Shown: positions 5,245 through 12,124, numbered from the stretch's first letter. The stretch: 12,124 nt of DNA from Thermoplasmata archaeon (GCA_019594025.1 JAFDUB010000048.1:1-12124), one strand, 5' to 3'. Made by a program: numbers and translations. The notes: generated by a model from the sequence alone, not told the origin.

Positions 5245-6537
5245 ATGAAGTACTTTGGATCATCGGGGATAAGAGGCGTCGTGAACGAGTGGTTGACCCC
5301 AGAGCTGGCTCTCAGGATAGGTAGAGCCGTTGGATATGAATACAAAAACGTGGTCATCGGTACCGACACCAGGCCCTCGGGCCATATGGTGACCGCAGCC
5401 CTAGTGGCGGGTTTGACCGCTCAAGGGGCCGACGTACACTACGCAGGTATTCTACCTACTCCATCTCTAGCCTACGCAGCCCGCAGATACGACTGCGGTA
5501 TCATGGTGACCGCCTCCCATAACACGGCACCTTACAACGGAATAAAACTTTGGAACCCCGACGGCAGCGCCTTCAACAGTGACCAGATGATCCTGATAGA
5601 AGACAAAATAGAGTCCCCTGCAAACCTTCCGAGATGGGAAAGCGTGGGGAACATAGGCAAAGAATACAACGCGTTAGAAGAGCACTTGGATGCGGTCCTA
5701 GAAAGATTCGGACAGGATTATTCCCTTAAAGTCATAATAGATTGCGCCGGCGGTGCCGCCTACCAAACCACCCCGAACCTACTTCGCAGGATGGGCTGTG
5801 ATATTATCACTCTCAACGCCACCCCTGACGGTACTTTCACAGCACACCGACCCGAGCCCACGGAAGAAAATCTGCAATCTTTAAAAAAGATGGTCATGGA
5901 AACCGACGCCGATCTTGGAATAGGGCACGACGGCGACGGCGATCGGATGGTGGGATTCTCTAAAGATGGTACTTACTTGGGAGGCGACTTACTTCTCGCT
6001 CTATTCGCCAGAAGCAGACCAGAAAAGGTAGTGGTACCTATCAACTCGTCAATGATAATAGAAGATATTGCGGAAGAAGTCATAAGGACGAGGGTTGGAG
6101 ACGTTTACGTGGCCCAGGCCCTGAAAGAGCACAAAGGAACCTTCGGAGGAGAACCTTCGGGAACATGGATTTTCCCGGAGATGAGCCTCGCACCCGATGC
6201 AATATACGCCGCCGGGGTGCTAGTGGATTTGGTGGAAAACAACGATATGGAAACCATGCTGAATTCCATACCTAAATATCCAAATCGTAGAGAGGCTTTC
6301 TATGTAGATAACAAGAGCGACACAATGAAAGCCCTTGAAGAACTGTACATGGATAAGTACACCGAAGATTCCATAAACACCATAGACGGTTTAAGGGTAG
6401 AACACGATGAAGGTTGGAGTCTAGTACGTGCTTCAGGCACAGAGCCGAAGATACGTATCACAGCGGAGGCAAAAAACCATAAAAGGCTCGAAACCATTTA
6501 CCAAGAAACTAAAGCGTTGTTAAATAAGGTGATATGA
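5245..6537 (+). CDS. glmM: Phosphoglucosamine mutase / phosphohexomutase
   Basis: Alpha-D-phosphohexomutase, which interconverts hexose(amine) 6- and 1-phosphates in the cytosol. In this context glucosamine-6-P to glucosamine-1-P is most likely. The 430-residue length is normal. All four family loops are visible: FGSSGIRG at 4-11; catalytic phosphoserine Ser91 in TASHN; the metal loop DGDGDR at 229-234; the sugar-recognition loop GEPSG at 302-306; and the phosphate-binding RASGTEP at 395-401. Two small departures from the usual consensus are DGDGDR where DGDADR is common, and TASHNT where TASHNP is common. The stop overlaps the next start (ATGATG), so the gene is translationally coupled to the nucleotidylyltransferase, which supports a glucosamine-1-P product. 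A phosphomannomutase specificity cannot be excluded from sequence. Confidence 0.9.
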   Translation: MKYFGSSGIRGVVNEWLTPELALRIGRAVGYEYKNVVIGTDTRPSGHMVTAALVAGLTAQGADVHYAGILPTPSLAYAARRYDCGIMVTASHNTAPYNGIKLWNPDGSAFNSDQMILIEDKIESPANLPRWESVGNIGKEYNALEEHLDAVLERFGQDYSLKVIIDCAGGAAYQTTPNLLRRMGCDIITLNATPDGTFTAHRPEPTEENLQSLKKMVMETDADLGIGHDGDGDRMVGFSKDGTYLGGDLLLALFARSRPEKVVVPINSSMIIEDIAEEVIRTRVGDVYVAQALKEHKGTFGGEPSGTWIFPEMSLAPDAIYAAGVLVDLVENNDMETMLNSIPKYPNRREAFYVDNKSDTMKALEELYMDKYTEDSINTIDGLRVEHDEGWSLVRASGTEPKIRITAEAKNHKRLETIYQETKALLNKVI

Positions 6538-7760
6538 TGAAGGCATATATATTGGCCGCCGGCCGAGGAACCAGGATGGCGCCGTTGACTGAACAGACAC
6601 CGAAACCACTCATGTCGGTCGCTGGAAAACCGATACTGCAGCACACCATCGATAACTTGAAAGACTTGGTCGACGAACTATTCATATTGGTAGGGTGGAA
6701 GGCCAAGAGATTAAAAAACGGTATAGACACCTACGACCTGCCGGTTACCTACATACGACAGGACGATCCACTGGGAACCGCAGATGCAGTGAGTAGGATC
6801 GAACCCTACGCAGACGGGCCGTTCATTTGTATAAACGGTGATGTGATCATCTCTAGAGAAGCCATGAGGGGTTTCATAGCTAAGTTCGACGCATCATCAC
6901 GTTCGATAATGGGGTTGGCAAAGGTGGAAGACCCTTCCGGATTCGGGATCGTCGAAGTGGAAAAGGATTCTGTCAAAAATATAGTGGAAAAACCAGAGGT
7001 GCCTACGAGCGACCTTGTGAACGCAGGTATATACGGATTCAAGGAAAGTATATTCGATGCCATAAAAGATACCGAACGTTCCACTAGAGGAGAGTACGAA
7101 ATAACCGACTCACTGAAGCTACTGATGGAAAGTGAAGGCTTAGATCACTACGATATAAAAGAGGGGGATTGGATAGAGATGAGCAGGCCCTGGGACCTAT
7201 TGGACGCGAACATACGGGTCTTCGACCTCCTGGACTTAGAAGAAAAAAGGGAGGGTACGATAGAAGATAACGTTCACATGGAAGGTTGGGTTTCCATCGA
7301 AGAAGGTGCGATTGTACGCGAAGGTACTTACATAGTAGGGCCGGTGTGCATAGGAAAAAACGCGGACATCGGACCTAATACATACCTACGAGGATGTACA
7401 TCTATAGGAGCTAGATGCAGGGTCGGTAACGCCGTGGAGATAAAAAACAGCATAGTGATGGAGGATACCAACATACCACACCACAACTATGTAGGTGACA
7501 GCGTTATAGGAAGGAACTGCAACTTCGGGTCGGGTACCAAGGTAGCAAATCTGAGGTTGGACGAAAAAGAGATAATGGTCACGCATAGGGGGAAAAAGGT
7601 GAACACCGGTCTGCGTAAGCTGGGTGTGATCATGGGAGACGATGTAAAGACCGGGATAAACAGCACCATAAACATAGGAACTATCATAGGCCAGGGTTCC
7701 TTTATAGGACCCGGGGCTAAAGCCTCCGGAGAGATAGGAAAAGACAGCAGGATACAATGA
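6537..7760 (+). CDS. glmU: Bifunctional sugar-1-phosphate nucleotidylyltransferase / acetyltransferase (archaeal GlmU type)
   Basis: A two-domain enzyme of 407 residues. The N-terminal nucleotidyltransferase domain (1-230) has LAAGRGTRM with the TPKPL lysine (6-25), LGTADAV (79-85), the metal aspartate in NGDV (100-103), VEKP (150-153), NAGIYGF (162-168) and RPWDLLDAN (217-225). The C-terminal left-handed beta-helix (about 245-407) has hexapeptide repeats and the PHHNYVGDS / FGSGTKVANL segment (314-339) that carries the acetyltransferase site in characterised archaeal homologs such as Sulfolobus ST0452. The expected role is acetylation of hexosamine-1-P and UTP-dependent formation of UDP-GlcNAc or UDP-GalNAc. 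AGGTGAT (6527-6533) is better spaced from the second ATG (6537) than from the first (6534). The ATGA stop/start overlap couples it to the glycosyltransferase. Confidence 0.9.
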   Translation: MKAYILAAGRGTRMAPLTEQTPKPLMSVAGKPILQHTIDNLKDLVDELFILVGWKAKRLKNGIDTYDLPVTYIRQDDPLGTADAVSRIEPYADGPFICINGDVIISREAMRGFIAKFDASSRSIMGLAKVEDPSGFGIVEVEKDSVKNIVEKPEVPTSDLVNAGIYGFKESIFDAIKDTERSTRGEYEITDSLKLLMESEGLDHYDIKEGDWIEMSRPWDLLDANIRVFDLLDLEEKREGTIEDNVHMEGWVSIEEGAIVREGTYIVGPVCIGKNADIGPNTYLRGCTSIGARCRVGNAVEIKNSIVMEDTNIPHHNYVGDSVIGRNCNFGSGTKVANLRLDEKEIMVTHRGKKVNTGLRKLGVIMGDDVKTGINSTINIGTIIGQGSFIGPGAKASGEIGKDSRIQ

Positions 7761-8881
7761 AAATAGCGCAACTTTCACCGTACATGTACCCACACCTGGG
7801 TGGAGTTGAATCCCACGTTCTCGAACTGTCAAAATATCTTATCAAAAGAGGGCATGAGGTATTCATCGTCACCACACATTTAAAAGGTACTAAAGAAAGA
7901 GAGAAGATAGAAGGGGTGCCGGTGTTCAGAGTTAAACCGCTGACCATCAAACTATCTACACCGATTATACCCAACTGTCAGAAGGTATTACTGGAAGAAG
8001 AGTGCGATATAATACACGCACATTCACCACCGCCGTTAACCGACTTCTTCGGCGTACGTGCAGCCAACAAAAAGAATGTACCCTTCGTTCTTACCTACCA
8101 CTGCGACCTGGAGATACCACATACCTTCGGCCCCTTAATAGTACAGCTGTACCAGCGAACTCTCGGTACGTACACGGTGAGTAAATCCGATAAGATCATC
8201 ACGACTACACATACCTACGGAGCCACGTCTAGAGCGGTCTGGTACAGAGATTCAACTGTGATTCCAAATGCGGTGGATGCCAATAGATTTCATCCCTCCA
8301 ACGAACCTGGGAACATAAGAAAGAAATTGGGTATCGGAGAAGATGAAAAGATGGTGCTCTATGTGGGAAGGATCGTGTACCACAAGGGTTTAGAACATCT
8401 GGTTGAATCCGCTGCATATCTTGACGAGGATGTAAAGTACGTGATAGGAGGTACCGGCGATTTCATACCGGAGCTCGACGAAATCGTCAAAAGGTATCAG
8501 CTTCAAGACAGAGTTATTTTCCCCGGACGTATTCCAAACCAAGAACTGCCTAAGTATTACGCCGCCGCCGATGTATTTGTACTGCCTTCAGTTTCTCGAT
8601 TGGAAGCCTTCGGTATAGTGGCCCTAGAAGCCATGGCATCAGCCACACCTGTAGTTGTTTCCGATATTCCAGGTGTAAGAGAGGTGATCACCGAAGGTGA
8701 ACATGGTTTATTATCCGAGCCCCTTAATCCAGCAAACCTGGCAGGTAAGATACGAACTATTCTGAGGAATCCCGACACGGCAAAAAGGATGGGTGAAAAG
8801 GGAAGAATACGTGTGGAAGAGAACCTTACATGGGCAATCGTGGCGGAGCAGATAGAAAAGGTTTACGAAAATTTGTTATGA
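7757..8881 (+). CDS. GT4-family glycosyltransferase
   Basis: A 374-residue GT-B fold retaining glycosyltransferase. The N-terminal acceptor domain has the loop YPHLGGVESHV (11-21) and IIHAHSP (85-91). The C-terminal donor domain has LYVGRIVYHKG (201-211), the GTGD loop (232-235), FPGRIP (255-260), and the E-x7-E pair Glu283/Glu291 in EAFGIVALEAMA, followed by DIPGVREVI. No membrane segment is obvious, so it probably acts at the cytosolic membrane face on a lipid or lipid-linked acceptor. It is the last gene of an operon whose first two products would make UDP-N-acetylhexosamine, so transfer of that sugar is the leading guess; the acceptor is unknown. Its start overlaps the upstream stop by ATGA. 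Its stop is 1 nt from the convergent JAMM gene. Confidence 0.88.
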   Translation: MKIAQLSPYMYPHLGGVESHVLELSKYLIKRGHEVFIVTTHLKGTKEREKIEGVPVFRVKPLTIKLSTPIIPNCQKVLLEEECDIIHAHSPPPLTDFFGVRAANKKNVPFVLTYHCDLEIPHTFGPLIVQLYQRTLGTYTVSKSDKIITTTHTYGATSRAVWYRDSTVIPNAVDANRFHPSNEPGNIRKKLGIGEDEKMVLYVGRIVYHKGLEHLVESAAYLDEDVKYVIGGTGDFIPELDEIVKRYQLQDRVIFPGRIPNQELPKYYAAADVFVLPSVSRLEAFGIVALEAMASATPVVVSDIPGVREVITEGEHGLLSEPLNPANLAGKIRTILRNPDTAKRMGEKGRIRVEENLTWAIVAEQIEKVYENLL

Positions 8882-8882
8882 T

Positions 8883-9266
8883 CTATGGGACGACTTCCAA
8901 CGATATCTCCTTCCCACCCCAATCATAGGCTTTCCAGCTGTTTTCATCATAGGGCCAGCCTACGATTATATGGATCCTGCCATACTTTCCAAACATGTTC
9001 AAATCCTGAGATGAAGGGGATATATTATGAGACGGATGACTGTGCACCACACCTACCATGGAATAATCTATGGGTAGGTTGTGGAGTCTAAGAAGTGCAC
9101 TTCTGTTACCGGAAATAGTACCAGGTATAAGTATCAGCTCCGATATCAAACCGTCTATCTCTCTCATACCCGCCGCGAACTCACGGGGATGAGCGTCCTT
9201 CGCACATTCCATTATCATGCCAAGGGTTCGTTTGGTTATCCCCTTTACCTTCTTCTTACCGAACAA
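8883..9266 (-). CDS. JAMM/MPN+ zinc metalloprotease (Mov34/PAD-1-like)
   Basis: A small single-domain JAMM protein of 127 residues. The zinc and catalytic residues are all present: Glu29 in HPREFAAGM, then HSHPSHNISPSSQD with His75, His77 and Asp88 in the H-x-H-x10-D arrangement. Archaeal stand-alone JAMM proteins include desampylases that remove ubiquitin-like SAMP modifiers, so an isopeptidase or peptidase role in the cytosol is plausible; the substrate is unknown. Start choice: the longer reading from TTG 9281 has its first codons formed by GGAGGTAG, which is a perfect ribosome binding site and also contains the NAD kinase stop. A TTG at 9264-9266 lies 7 nt after GGAGGT, so translation probably begins there. 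It is the third gene of the phosphatase/NAD kinase operon. Confidence 0.85.
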   Translation of the reverse strand: MFGKKKVKGITKRTLGMIMECAKDAHPREFAAGMREIDGLISELILIPGTISGNRSALLRLHNLPIDYSMVGVVHSHPSHNISPSSQDLNMFGKYGRIHIIVGWPYDENSWKAYDWGGKEISLEVVP

Positions 9267-9271
9267 CCGTC

Positions 9272-10081
9272 CTACCTCCAAACCAACTTCTTTCTCACTC
9301 TACTGTAAAAGTCCTTATCAAAGACGATAAACTTTGCCTTTGTATCGCCTAATCTAAAGCGTATGTCATCCTCTGGTTTCACCTTTATCTCCTTCTGGCC
9401 GTCAAGCACAAGGATGCACTGTTTGTCTTTCTCGGTTAAAACCACCTTTATCTCTTCATCTACTGGAACCACGTAGGGTGTGGTAGCTAGCTTGAAAGGG
9501 GATATAGGTACCACCACGAAAGCATCCACGTCGGGATGCAGTATCGGGCCTCCCGAACTCATGGAATAGCAAGTTGAACCTGTAGGTGTGGAAATAATCA
9601 CCCCGTCGGCCCTGAATCTATCAACCCTTTTTTTACCCTGATAAACCTCGAACTCCCGTATCTTCGCCACTCGATCAGTGTGAACAACCGCTTCGTTGGT
9701 ACATTCCACTATTTCCTCGCCGTTGAGTATGGTTTTCAGCTTGATCCGCTCATCTAAAAAGTAATCTCCATCGTTATAACCCTGTAAAGCATCCTCCAGA
9801 TTTTTTAGATCCACTGAAGTAAGAAAACCGATCCTACCAGTGTTCACCCCTAAAACCCTGCCATCGAAGTTTTGAAGTAGCCTCAATATCGTACCGTCAC
9901 CACCGACAACCATGATAAAATCTAACTCGGCAGAGCACAAATCGTCGATTGAATGCTCCTCTTTATCCAACTTCTTCGCAATGGTTTTGTGGTACCATGC
10001 CTGGCTTACAAACGGATGTTTGTCCAAATTTGTAAGTGCCTTCTCTGCCTTTTGTGTTAGACTTGTTCCATATATTCCCAA
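9272..10081 (-). CDS. nadK: NAD kinase
   Basis: ATP- or polyphosphate-dependent phosphorylation of NAD to NADP in the cytosol. The 269-residue protein has the family GGDGT motif (60-64) followed by the G-x-x-x-F region VNTGRIGFLT (79-88), the NEAV segment (129-132) and the glycine/threonine-rich DGVIISTPTGSTCYS (159-173) that defines the fold. The only usable start is TTG at 10081; the frame upstream has no ATG, GTG or TTG before a stop. Only a weak GGT precedes it. It begins 2 nt after the stop of the IMPase-family gene, so the two are co-transcribed and likely coupled. In Methanocaldococcus the equivalent enzymes are fused in one protein (MJ0917), which strengthens a functional link. Confidence 0.93.
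   Translation of the reverse strand: MGIYGTSLTQKAEKALTNLDKHPFVSQAWYHKTIAKKLDKEEHSIDDLCSAELDFIMVVGGDGTILRLLQNFDGRVLGVNTGRIGFLTSVDLKNLEDALQGYNDGDYFLDERIKLKTILNGEEIVECTNEAVVHTDRVAKIREFEVYQGKKRVDRFRADGVIISTPTGSTCYSMSSGGPILHPDVDAFVVVPISPFKLATTPYVVPVDEEIKVVLTEKDKQCILVLDGQKEIKVKPEDDIRFRLGDTKAKFIVFDKDFYSRVRKKLVWR
9274..9279 (-). promoter_or_regulatory. Ribosome binding site that decides the JAMM start
   Basis: GGAGGT on the minus strand, overlapping the TAG stop of NAD kinase (9272-9274) and 7 nt before TTG 9266. It implies termination-reinitiation coupling between the two genes. Confidence 0.65.
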
Positions 10082-10083
10082 TT

Positions 10084-10848
10084 TTATACCGATGCGATCA
10101 CATCCATAAGTTCAGTATTACGAACGGCGATCACGTCCTGCCTAACCTTCGGATCTAAGGGCATGTTGAGTGGTTTATGATCCGCCCCATAAACTTCTCC
10201 ACCGACCTCTCTAAGTATAAGAGCGGATGCGGCGATATCGGTTATCCTCAAACTTCTTCGCATATCGATTGTTCTCATGTAGTAAAGGTCAAGGGCACCA
10301 GTGGCAACCATGGACATTTCGAGAGCTGCGGATCCTAAGGAGCGGGTTCTTCTGGGTAGCCCTGCCACACGAAAACTATCGGGATGTGCTTCCTTTCCCA
10401 TGTAAACGGAAAAATTCATACTGTCTTTTATTAAGGGCTTCGGTTTAACCGAACTCTCACCCTTTACCGCATAAAACTCGATCCCCATAGGTAGGTTCAT
10501 CACGTAACCCACTTCCACACCGTTTAGATCGGTAGGCGTGTATGCCAGTGATATCGCGTAGAAGGGTATGCCCAGAACCGCGTTGCTTGTGCCGTCGATG
10601 GGGTCGATGATTACAGTTCCTGGAGAATCACCTTCGATCAATCCCGCTTCTTCACTGAGTACTGAAAAATCGTGCCGTTCTTTTAAACACTCGATCGCCG
10701 TGTCCTCGGCCATCTGGTCTATCTCCTTGATCGGAGTTCCGTCTGCACCGATACCCACCTCTCTACCAGTATCTATTTCGGAATCTCTCACTATCTCTCT
10801 CACCCTTTCCGCACATTCTCGGAACGACGAAAGTATATTATGTTTCAT
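10084..10848 (-). CDS. Inositol monophosphatase-family phosphatase (FBPase/IMPase or NADP phosphatase)
   Basis: A Li+-sensitive superfamily Mg2+-dependent phosphatase of 254 residues. The metal ligands are visible: Glu66/Glu67 in SEEAGL, Asp82, Asp85 and the DPIDGTSN signature (82-89), and Asp204 in ITDIAASALI. Archaeal members dephosphorylate inositol-1-P and fructose-1,6-bisphosphate, and some act on NADP. Because the next gene is NAD kinase and the two activities are fused in MJ0917, a NADP 2'-phosphatase activity is a real possibility here. It is first gene of a three-gene operon. The TATA box at 10871-10880 puts the transcription start at about the ATG, so the mRNA is probably leaderless. 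Substrate cannot be settled from sequence. Confidence 0.9.
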   Translation of the reverse strand: MKHNILSSFRECAERVREIVRDSEIDTGREVGIGADGTPIKEIDQMAEDTAIECLKERHDFSVLSEEAGLIEGDSPGTVIIDPIDGTSNAVLGIPFYAISLAYTPTDLNGVEVGYVMNLPMGIEFYAVKGESSVKPKPLIKDSMNFSVYMGKEAHPDSFRVAGLPRRTRSLGSAALEMSMVATGALDLYYMRTIDMRRSLRITDIAASALILREVGGEVYGADHKPLNMPLDPKVRQDVIAVRNTELMDVIASV

Positions 10849-10870
10849 CCTTTGAAGGATTGGTCAAGAG

Positions 10871-10880
10871 GTTTAAATAT
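10871..10880 (-). promoter_or_regulatory. TATA box of the IMPase-NAD kinase-JAMM operon
   Basis: Minus strand ATATTTAAAC, centred about 27 bp before the ATG at 10848, predicting transcription start at or within 1-2 nt of the start codon and hence a leaderless mRNA. Confidence 0.6.
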
Positions 10881-10886
10881 CCTTTG

Positions 10887-11506
10887 TCAGAAAGAAACCG
10901 TCCATTCTATGGGAGAATCGGTGGGATTGTGTATCCAATAACCGCTGCCGGGTTCCATCTGAAAACCGTCCGTATCGTGTGTTTACGAAACGTTGTACTC
11001 CTGTGTCGAATCAAAGTAACCCACCCTATCCACGGCTTCGGGTAGTTGATTGTCGTCAAAAGATCCCATCATGTTCCAACCGGGATAAAGTGTCACCACC
11101 GTCTCACCTGGCAGGGTACCTCTGACCTGCAGAGTGCAATCCTGGTCAACCTTCAACCAAATTCCCATGCTGGTATCCCAGAAAGATAAGGTATTGAAGT
11201 GCTCCGCTCTATCAAGGACGTATGTAAGCCATCCGTGGTTCTAGGAGTCGAACCGAATCACTTTTTCATACCTATCAGATATCCCCATCTCCGGGTCATC
11301 AAGAATATCTACCAGGTGTCGTGGGGCGATGGGTCGCTTGAGTAACACCAAGGAATGAGGAGAGTTCCGGCGAAGCTGTGTATGTCCTGAAAGGATTGTA
11401 TGTTCTTTGAGAGGACCCAGTCCCGCAATGCCTTGGTCTCAGGCTCAGAAAAAGGAGCTTCGCCGTGATAATCGTCAGCTGATGGATCACTGTTACCATC
11501 TTCCCA
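10887..11506 (-). pseudogene. Degraded M14 zinc carboxypeptidase with C-terminal surface-type beta domain
   Basis: Two readable pieces on the minus strand. From 11506 to 11309: WEDGNSDPSADDYHG, EAPFSEPETKALRDWV, then DIHSFAGTLLIPWCY. This matches the core of M14 metallocarboxypeptidases, with the third zinc-ligand His at 11378-11380 (compare SIHSYSQLLLYPYGY in bovine carboxypeptidase A). The frame ends at a TAG (11309-11311). A second frame then reads to TGA 10887-10889, with FNTLSFWDTSMGIWLKV, TLQVRGTLPGETVV, LYPGWNMMGS and, after a stop, MEPGSGYWIHNPTDSPIEWT. These are the repeating W/G/Y positions I associate with C-terminal domains of archaeal secreted proteins. In-frame TAG (11241-11243) and TAA (10983-10985) break this part. 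The N-terminal half is missing, cut off by the IS element, and the normal M14 segment after IPWCY also appears deleted. Confidence 0.75.
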
Positions 11507-11515
11507 TTGACATAC

Positions 11516-11537
11516 TCCTCCGCCTGAAGACGGAGGA
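11516..11537. repeat. IS end hairpin, outer
   Basis: TCCTCCG / CGGAGGA, a 7-bp stem around an 8-nt loop, 6-9 bp inside the inferred element end. This is the kind of subterminal hairpin bound by Y1 transposases. Confidence 0.6.
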
Positions 11538-11547
11538 AGTGAGTGCT

Positions 11548-11570
11548 CCCCAAGGCTAAAGCCATTGGGG
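11548..11570. repeat. IS end hairpin, inner
   Basis: CCCCAA-GGC-TAAA-GCC-A-TTGGGG, a 9-bp stem with one bulged A, just after the transposase stop. It could be a second recognition hairpin or a transcription/translation barrier. Confidence 0.55.
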
Positions 11571-11576
11571 CATCCT

Positions 11577-12080
11577 CTATGGTTGACTAGTAAAGTCATT
11601 TAGGGAGGTTTGAGGAGTTCCTGAGGAAGGGTGTAATCTTTTTGATATAGCGAGTGAATTACTAGGAATATCAGTGTAGTGGTGAGATTGTGATTCGTTT
11701 ATGTAATGTTCCACGGCTTCAGGTGTAACCTCTCCAATTGGCCTGAAAAACTTGCCACCTGACCATAGGCGTTTTTGATGATATCCTTTCAACTCAGGGA
11801 AGACCTTTCTTAATTCTCTAGAACTAGCACCCTTCAGGTATTGTATTACTTGAGCAATAGATTGCGAAGGACGTATTTCCACGAATAGATGTGTATGGTC
11901 TTCCTCCACACTCAAGGCGTGAATCTTAAACCTATGCACCTTTGAAATATCAAAGAAAATCATTTCCAATCGCTCTCGGATATCAGATCTTCGGAACATC
12001 CGAAAACGTTTATACGGGCAAAGCACTACATGGTATAAGCTTCGGCCAAAACCGTGGCTATATTGATACATATTTTGCAT
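11577..12080 (-). CDS. tnpA: IS200/IS605-family Y1 transposase TnpA
   Basis: A single-strand DNA transposase of 167 residues. The HUH metal site is HTH at 62-64 (EEDHTHLFVEI), the catalytic Tyr126 sits in AVEHYINESQ with Gln131 completing the site, and the N-terminal strand SLYHVVLCPYKR is typical. Family members are usually about 130-155 residues; here the C-terminus extends (from about 135) into element-end sequence. AGGAG at 12091-12095 lies 10 nt before ATG 12080; ATG at residue 4 is an alternative. The gene looks intact, with no frameshift, so the element may still be active. The source organism may differ from the host, but nothing here proves that. Confidence 0.92.
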   Translation of the reverse strand: MQNMYQYSHGFGRSLYHVVLCPYKRFRMFRRSDIRERLEMIFFDISKVHRFKIHALSVEEDHTHLFVEIRPSQSIAQVIQYLKGASSRELRKVFPELKGYHQKRLWSGGKFFRPIGEVTPEAVEHYINESQSHHYTDIPSNSLAISKRLHPSSGTPQTSLNDFTSQP

Positions 12081-12109
12081 ATTTTCGAGACTCCTGGCGG
12101 TTCTTAAAG

Positions 12110-12124
12110 CGCCCCGCAGGGGCG
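12110..12124. repeat. IS hairpin upstream of tnpA
   Basis: CGCCCC-GCA-GGGGCG, a perfect 6-bp G/C stem with a 3-nt loop, 30 bp upstream of the transposase start and ending at the window edge. It is probably the subterminal hairpin of the other element end, and may extend beyond the window. Confidence 0.5.

Larger units (their letters stand above)
11507..12124 (-). mobile_element. IS200/IS605-family insertion sequence (runs to window edge)
   Basis: It contains a Y1 HUH transposase gene flanked by subterminal hairpins and no terminal inverted repeats, as typical for this family. The end near 11507 is placed where carboxypeptidase homology resumes, just beyond hairpin 11516-11537; the minus-strand bases there are TCAA. 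The other end lies at or beyond the hairpin 12110-12124. No tnpB is visible in the window, though one beyond 12124 cannot be excluded. Confidence 0.75.

Noticed and set aside
11241..11243. In-frame TAG in the surface-domain remnant as a pyrrolysine codon
   Set aside because: TAG is the ordinary stop of the KaiC-like gene, its partner, NAD kinase, JAMM and TnpA here, and the remnant also has an in-frame TAA and a frameshift.
11299..11565. Minus-strand frame of 88 codons between the IS and the phosphatase operon
   Set aside because: It runs in a different frame from the M14 carboxypeptidase match over the same DNA and starts inside the IS end; its protein shows nothing recognisable.
11507..11599. 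First 31 codons of the carboxypeptidase frame as part of that protein
   Set aside because: They translate IS-end hairpin sequence (SLGEHSLPPSSGGGVC) and show no M14 similarity; homology begins at the tryptophan codon 11504-11506.

Overview
The window looks like the chromosome of an archaeon, most likely a euryarchaeote. The evidence is a class II HMG-CoA reductase (needed for isoprenoid ether lipids), two archaeal type IV pilins with the AVSPVIATILMVAIT class III signal segment, a KaiC-like ATPase, an archaeal-type fused sugar-1-phosphate nucleotidylyltransferase/acetyltransferase, and TATA-box promoters with very short or absent leaders. The class II reductase would suit Archaeoglobus- or Thermoplasmata-related lineages, but I cannot fix the lineage from this sequence alone.

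Layout. (1) 94-1356, plus strand: HMG-CoA reductase. (2) 1353-2309, minus strand: three tandem paralogous genes for small, extremely lysine-rich proteins of unrecognised family. They share an ungapped 44-residue N-terminal part, followed by 6, 4 and 5 perfect heptads. (3) 2399-3643, minus: two paralogous type IV pilins. Their upstream regions share the same TATA position, the same 19-bp upstream motif at exactly 98-116 bp from the start codon, and a 5' leader hairpin with a compensated base change next to the ribosome binding site. (4) 3773-5119, minus: a two-gene operon of a KaiC-like ATPase and a RecA-fold-like partner that has lost the P-loop. (5) 5245-8881, plus: a tightly overlapping operon of phosphohexomutase, nucleotidylyltransferase/acetyltransferase and GT4 glycosyltransferase, which would make a UDP-N-acetylhexosamine-type donor and use it. 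(6) 8883-10848, minus: an operon of inositol monophosphatase-family phosphatase, NAD kinase and a JAMM metalloprotease. (7) 10887-11506, minus: a degraded M14 zinc carboxypeptidase with a C-terminal surface-type beta domain, broken by two nonsense codons, a frameshift or deletion, and an IS insertion. (8) 11507-12124, minus: an IS200/IS605-family element with Y1 HUH transposase and end hairpins, running to the window edge.

Functional threads are envelope and surface biology (ether lipid precursor, pili, a KaiC/FlaH-like ATPase pair that may act on them, sugar nucleotide and glycan synthesis) and NAD(P) homeostasis (kinase next to a possible NADP phosphatase). The least explained items are the heptad-expanding lysine-rich protein family and the shared promoter/leader architecture of the two pilins. 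No rRNA, tRNA or CRISPR array was seen.
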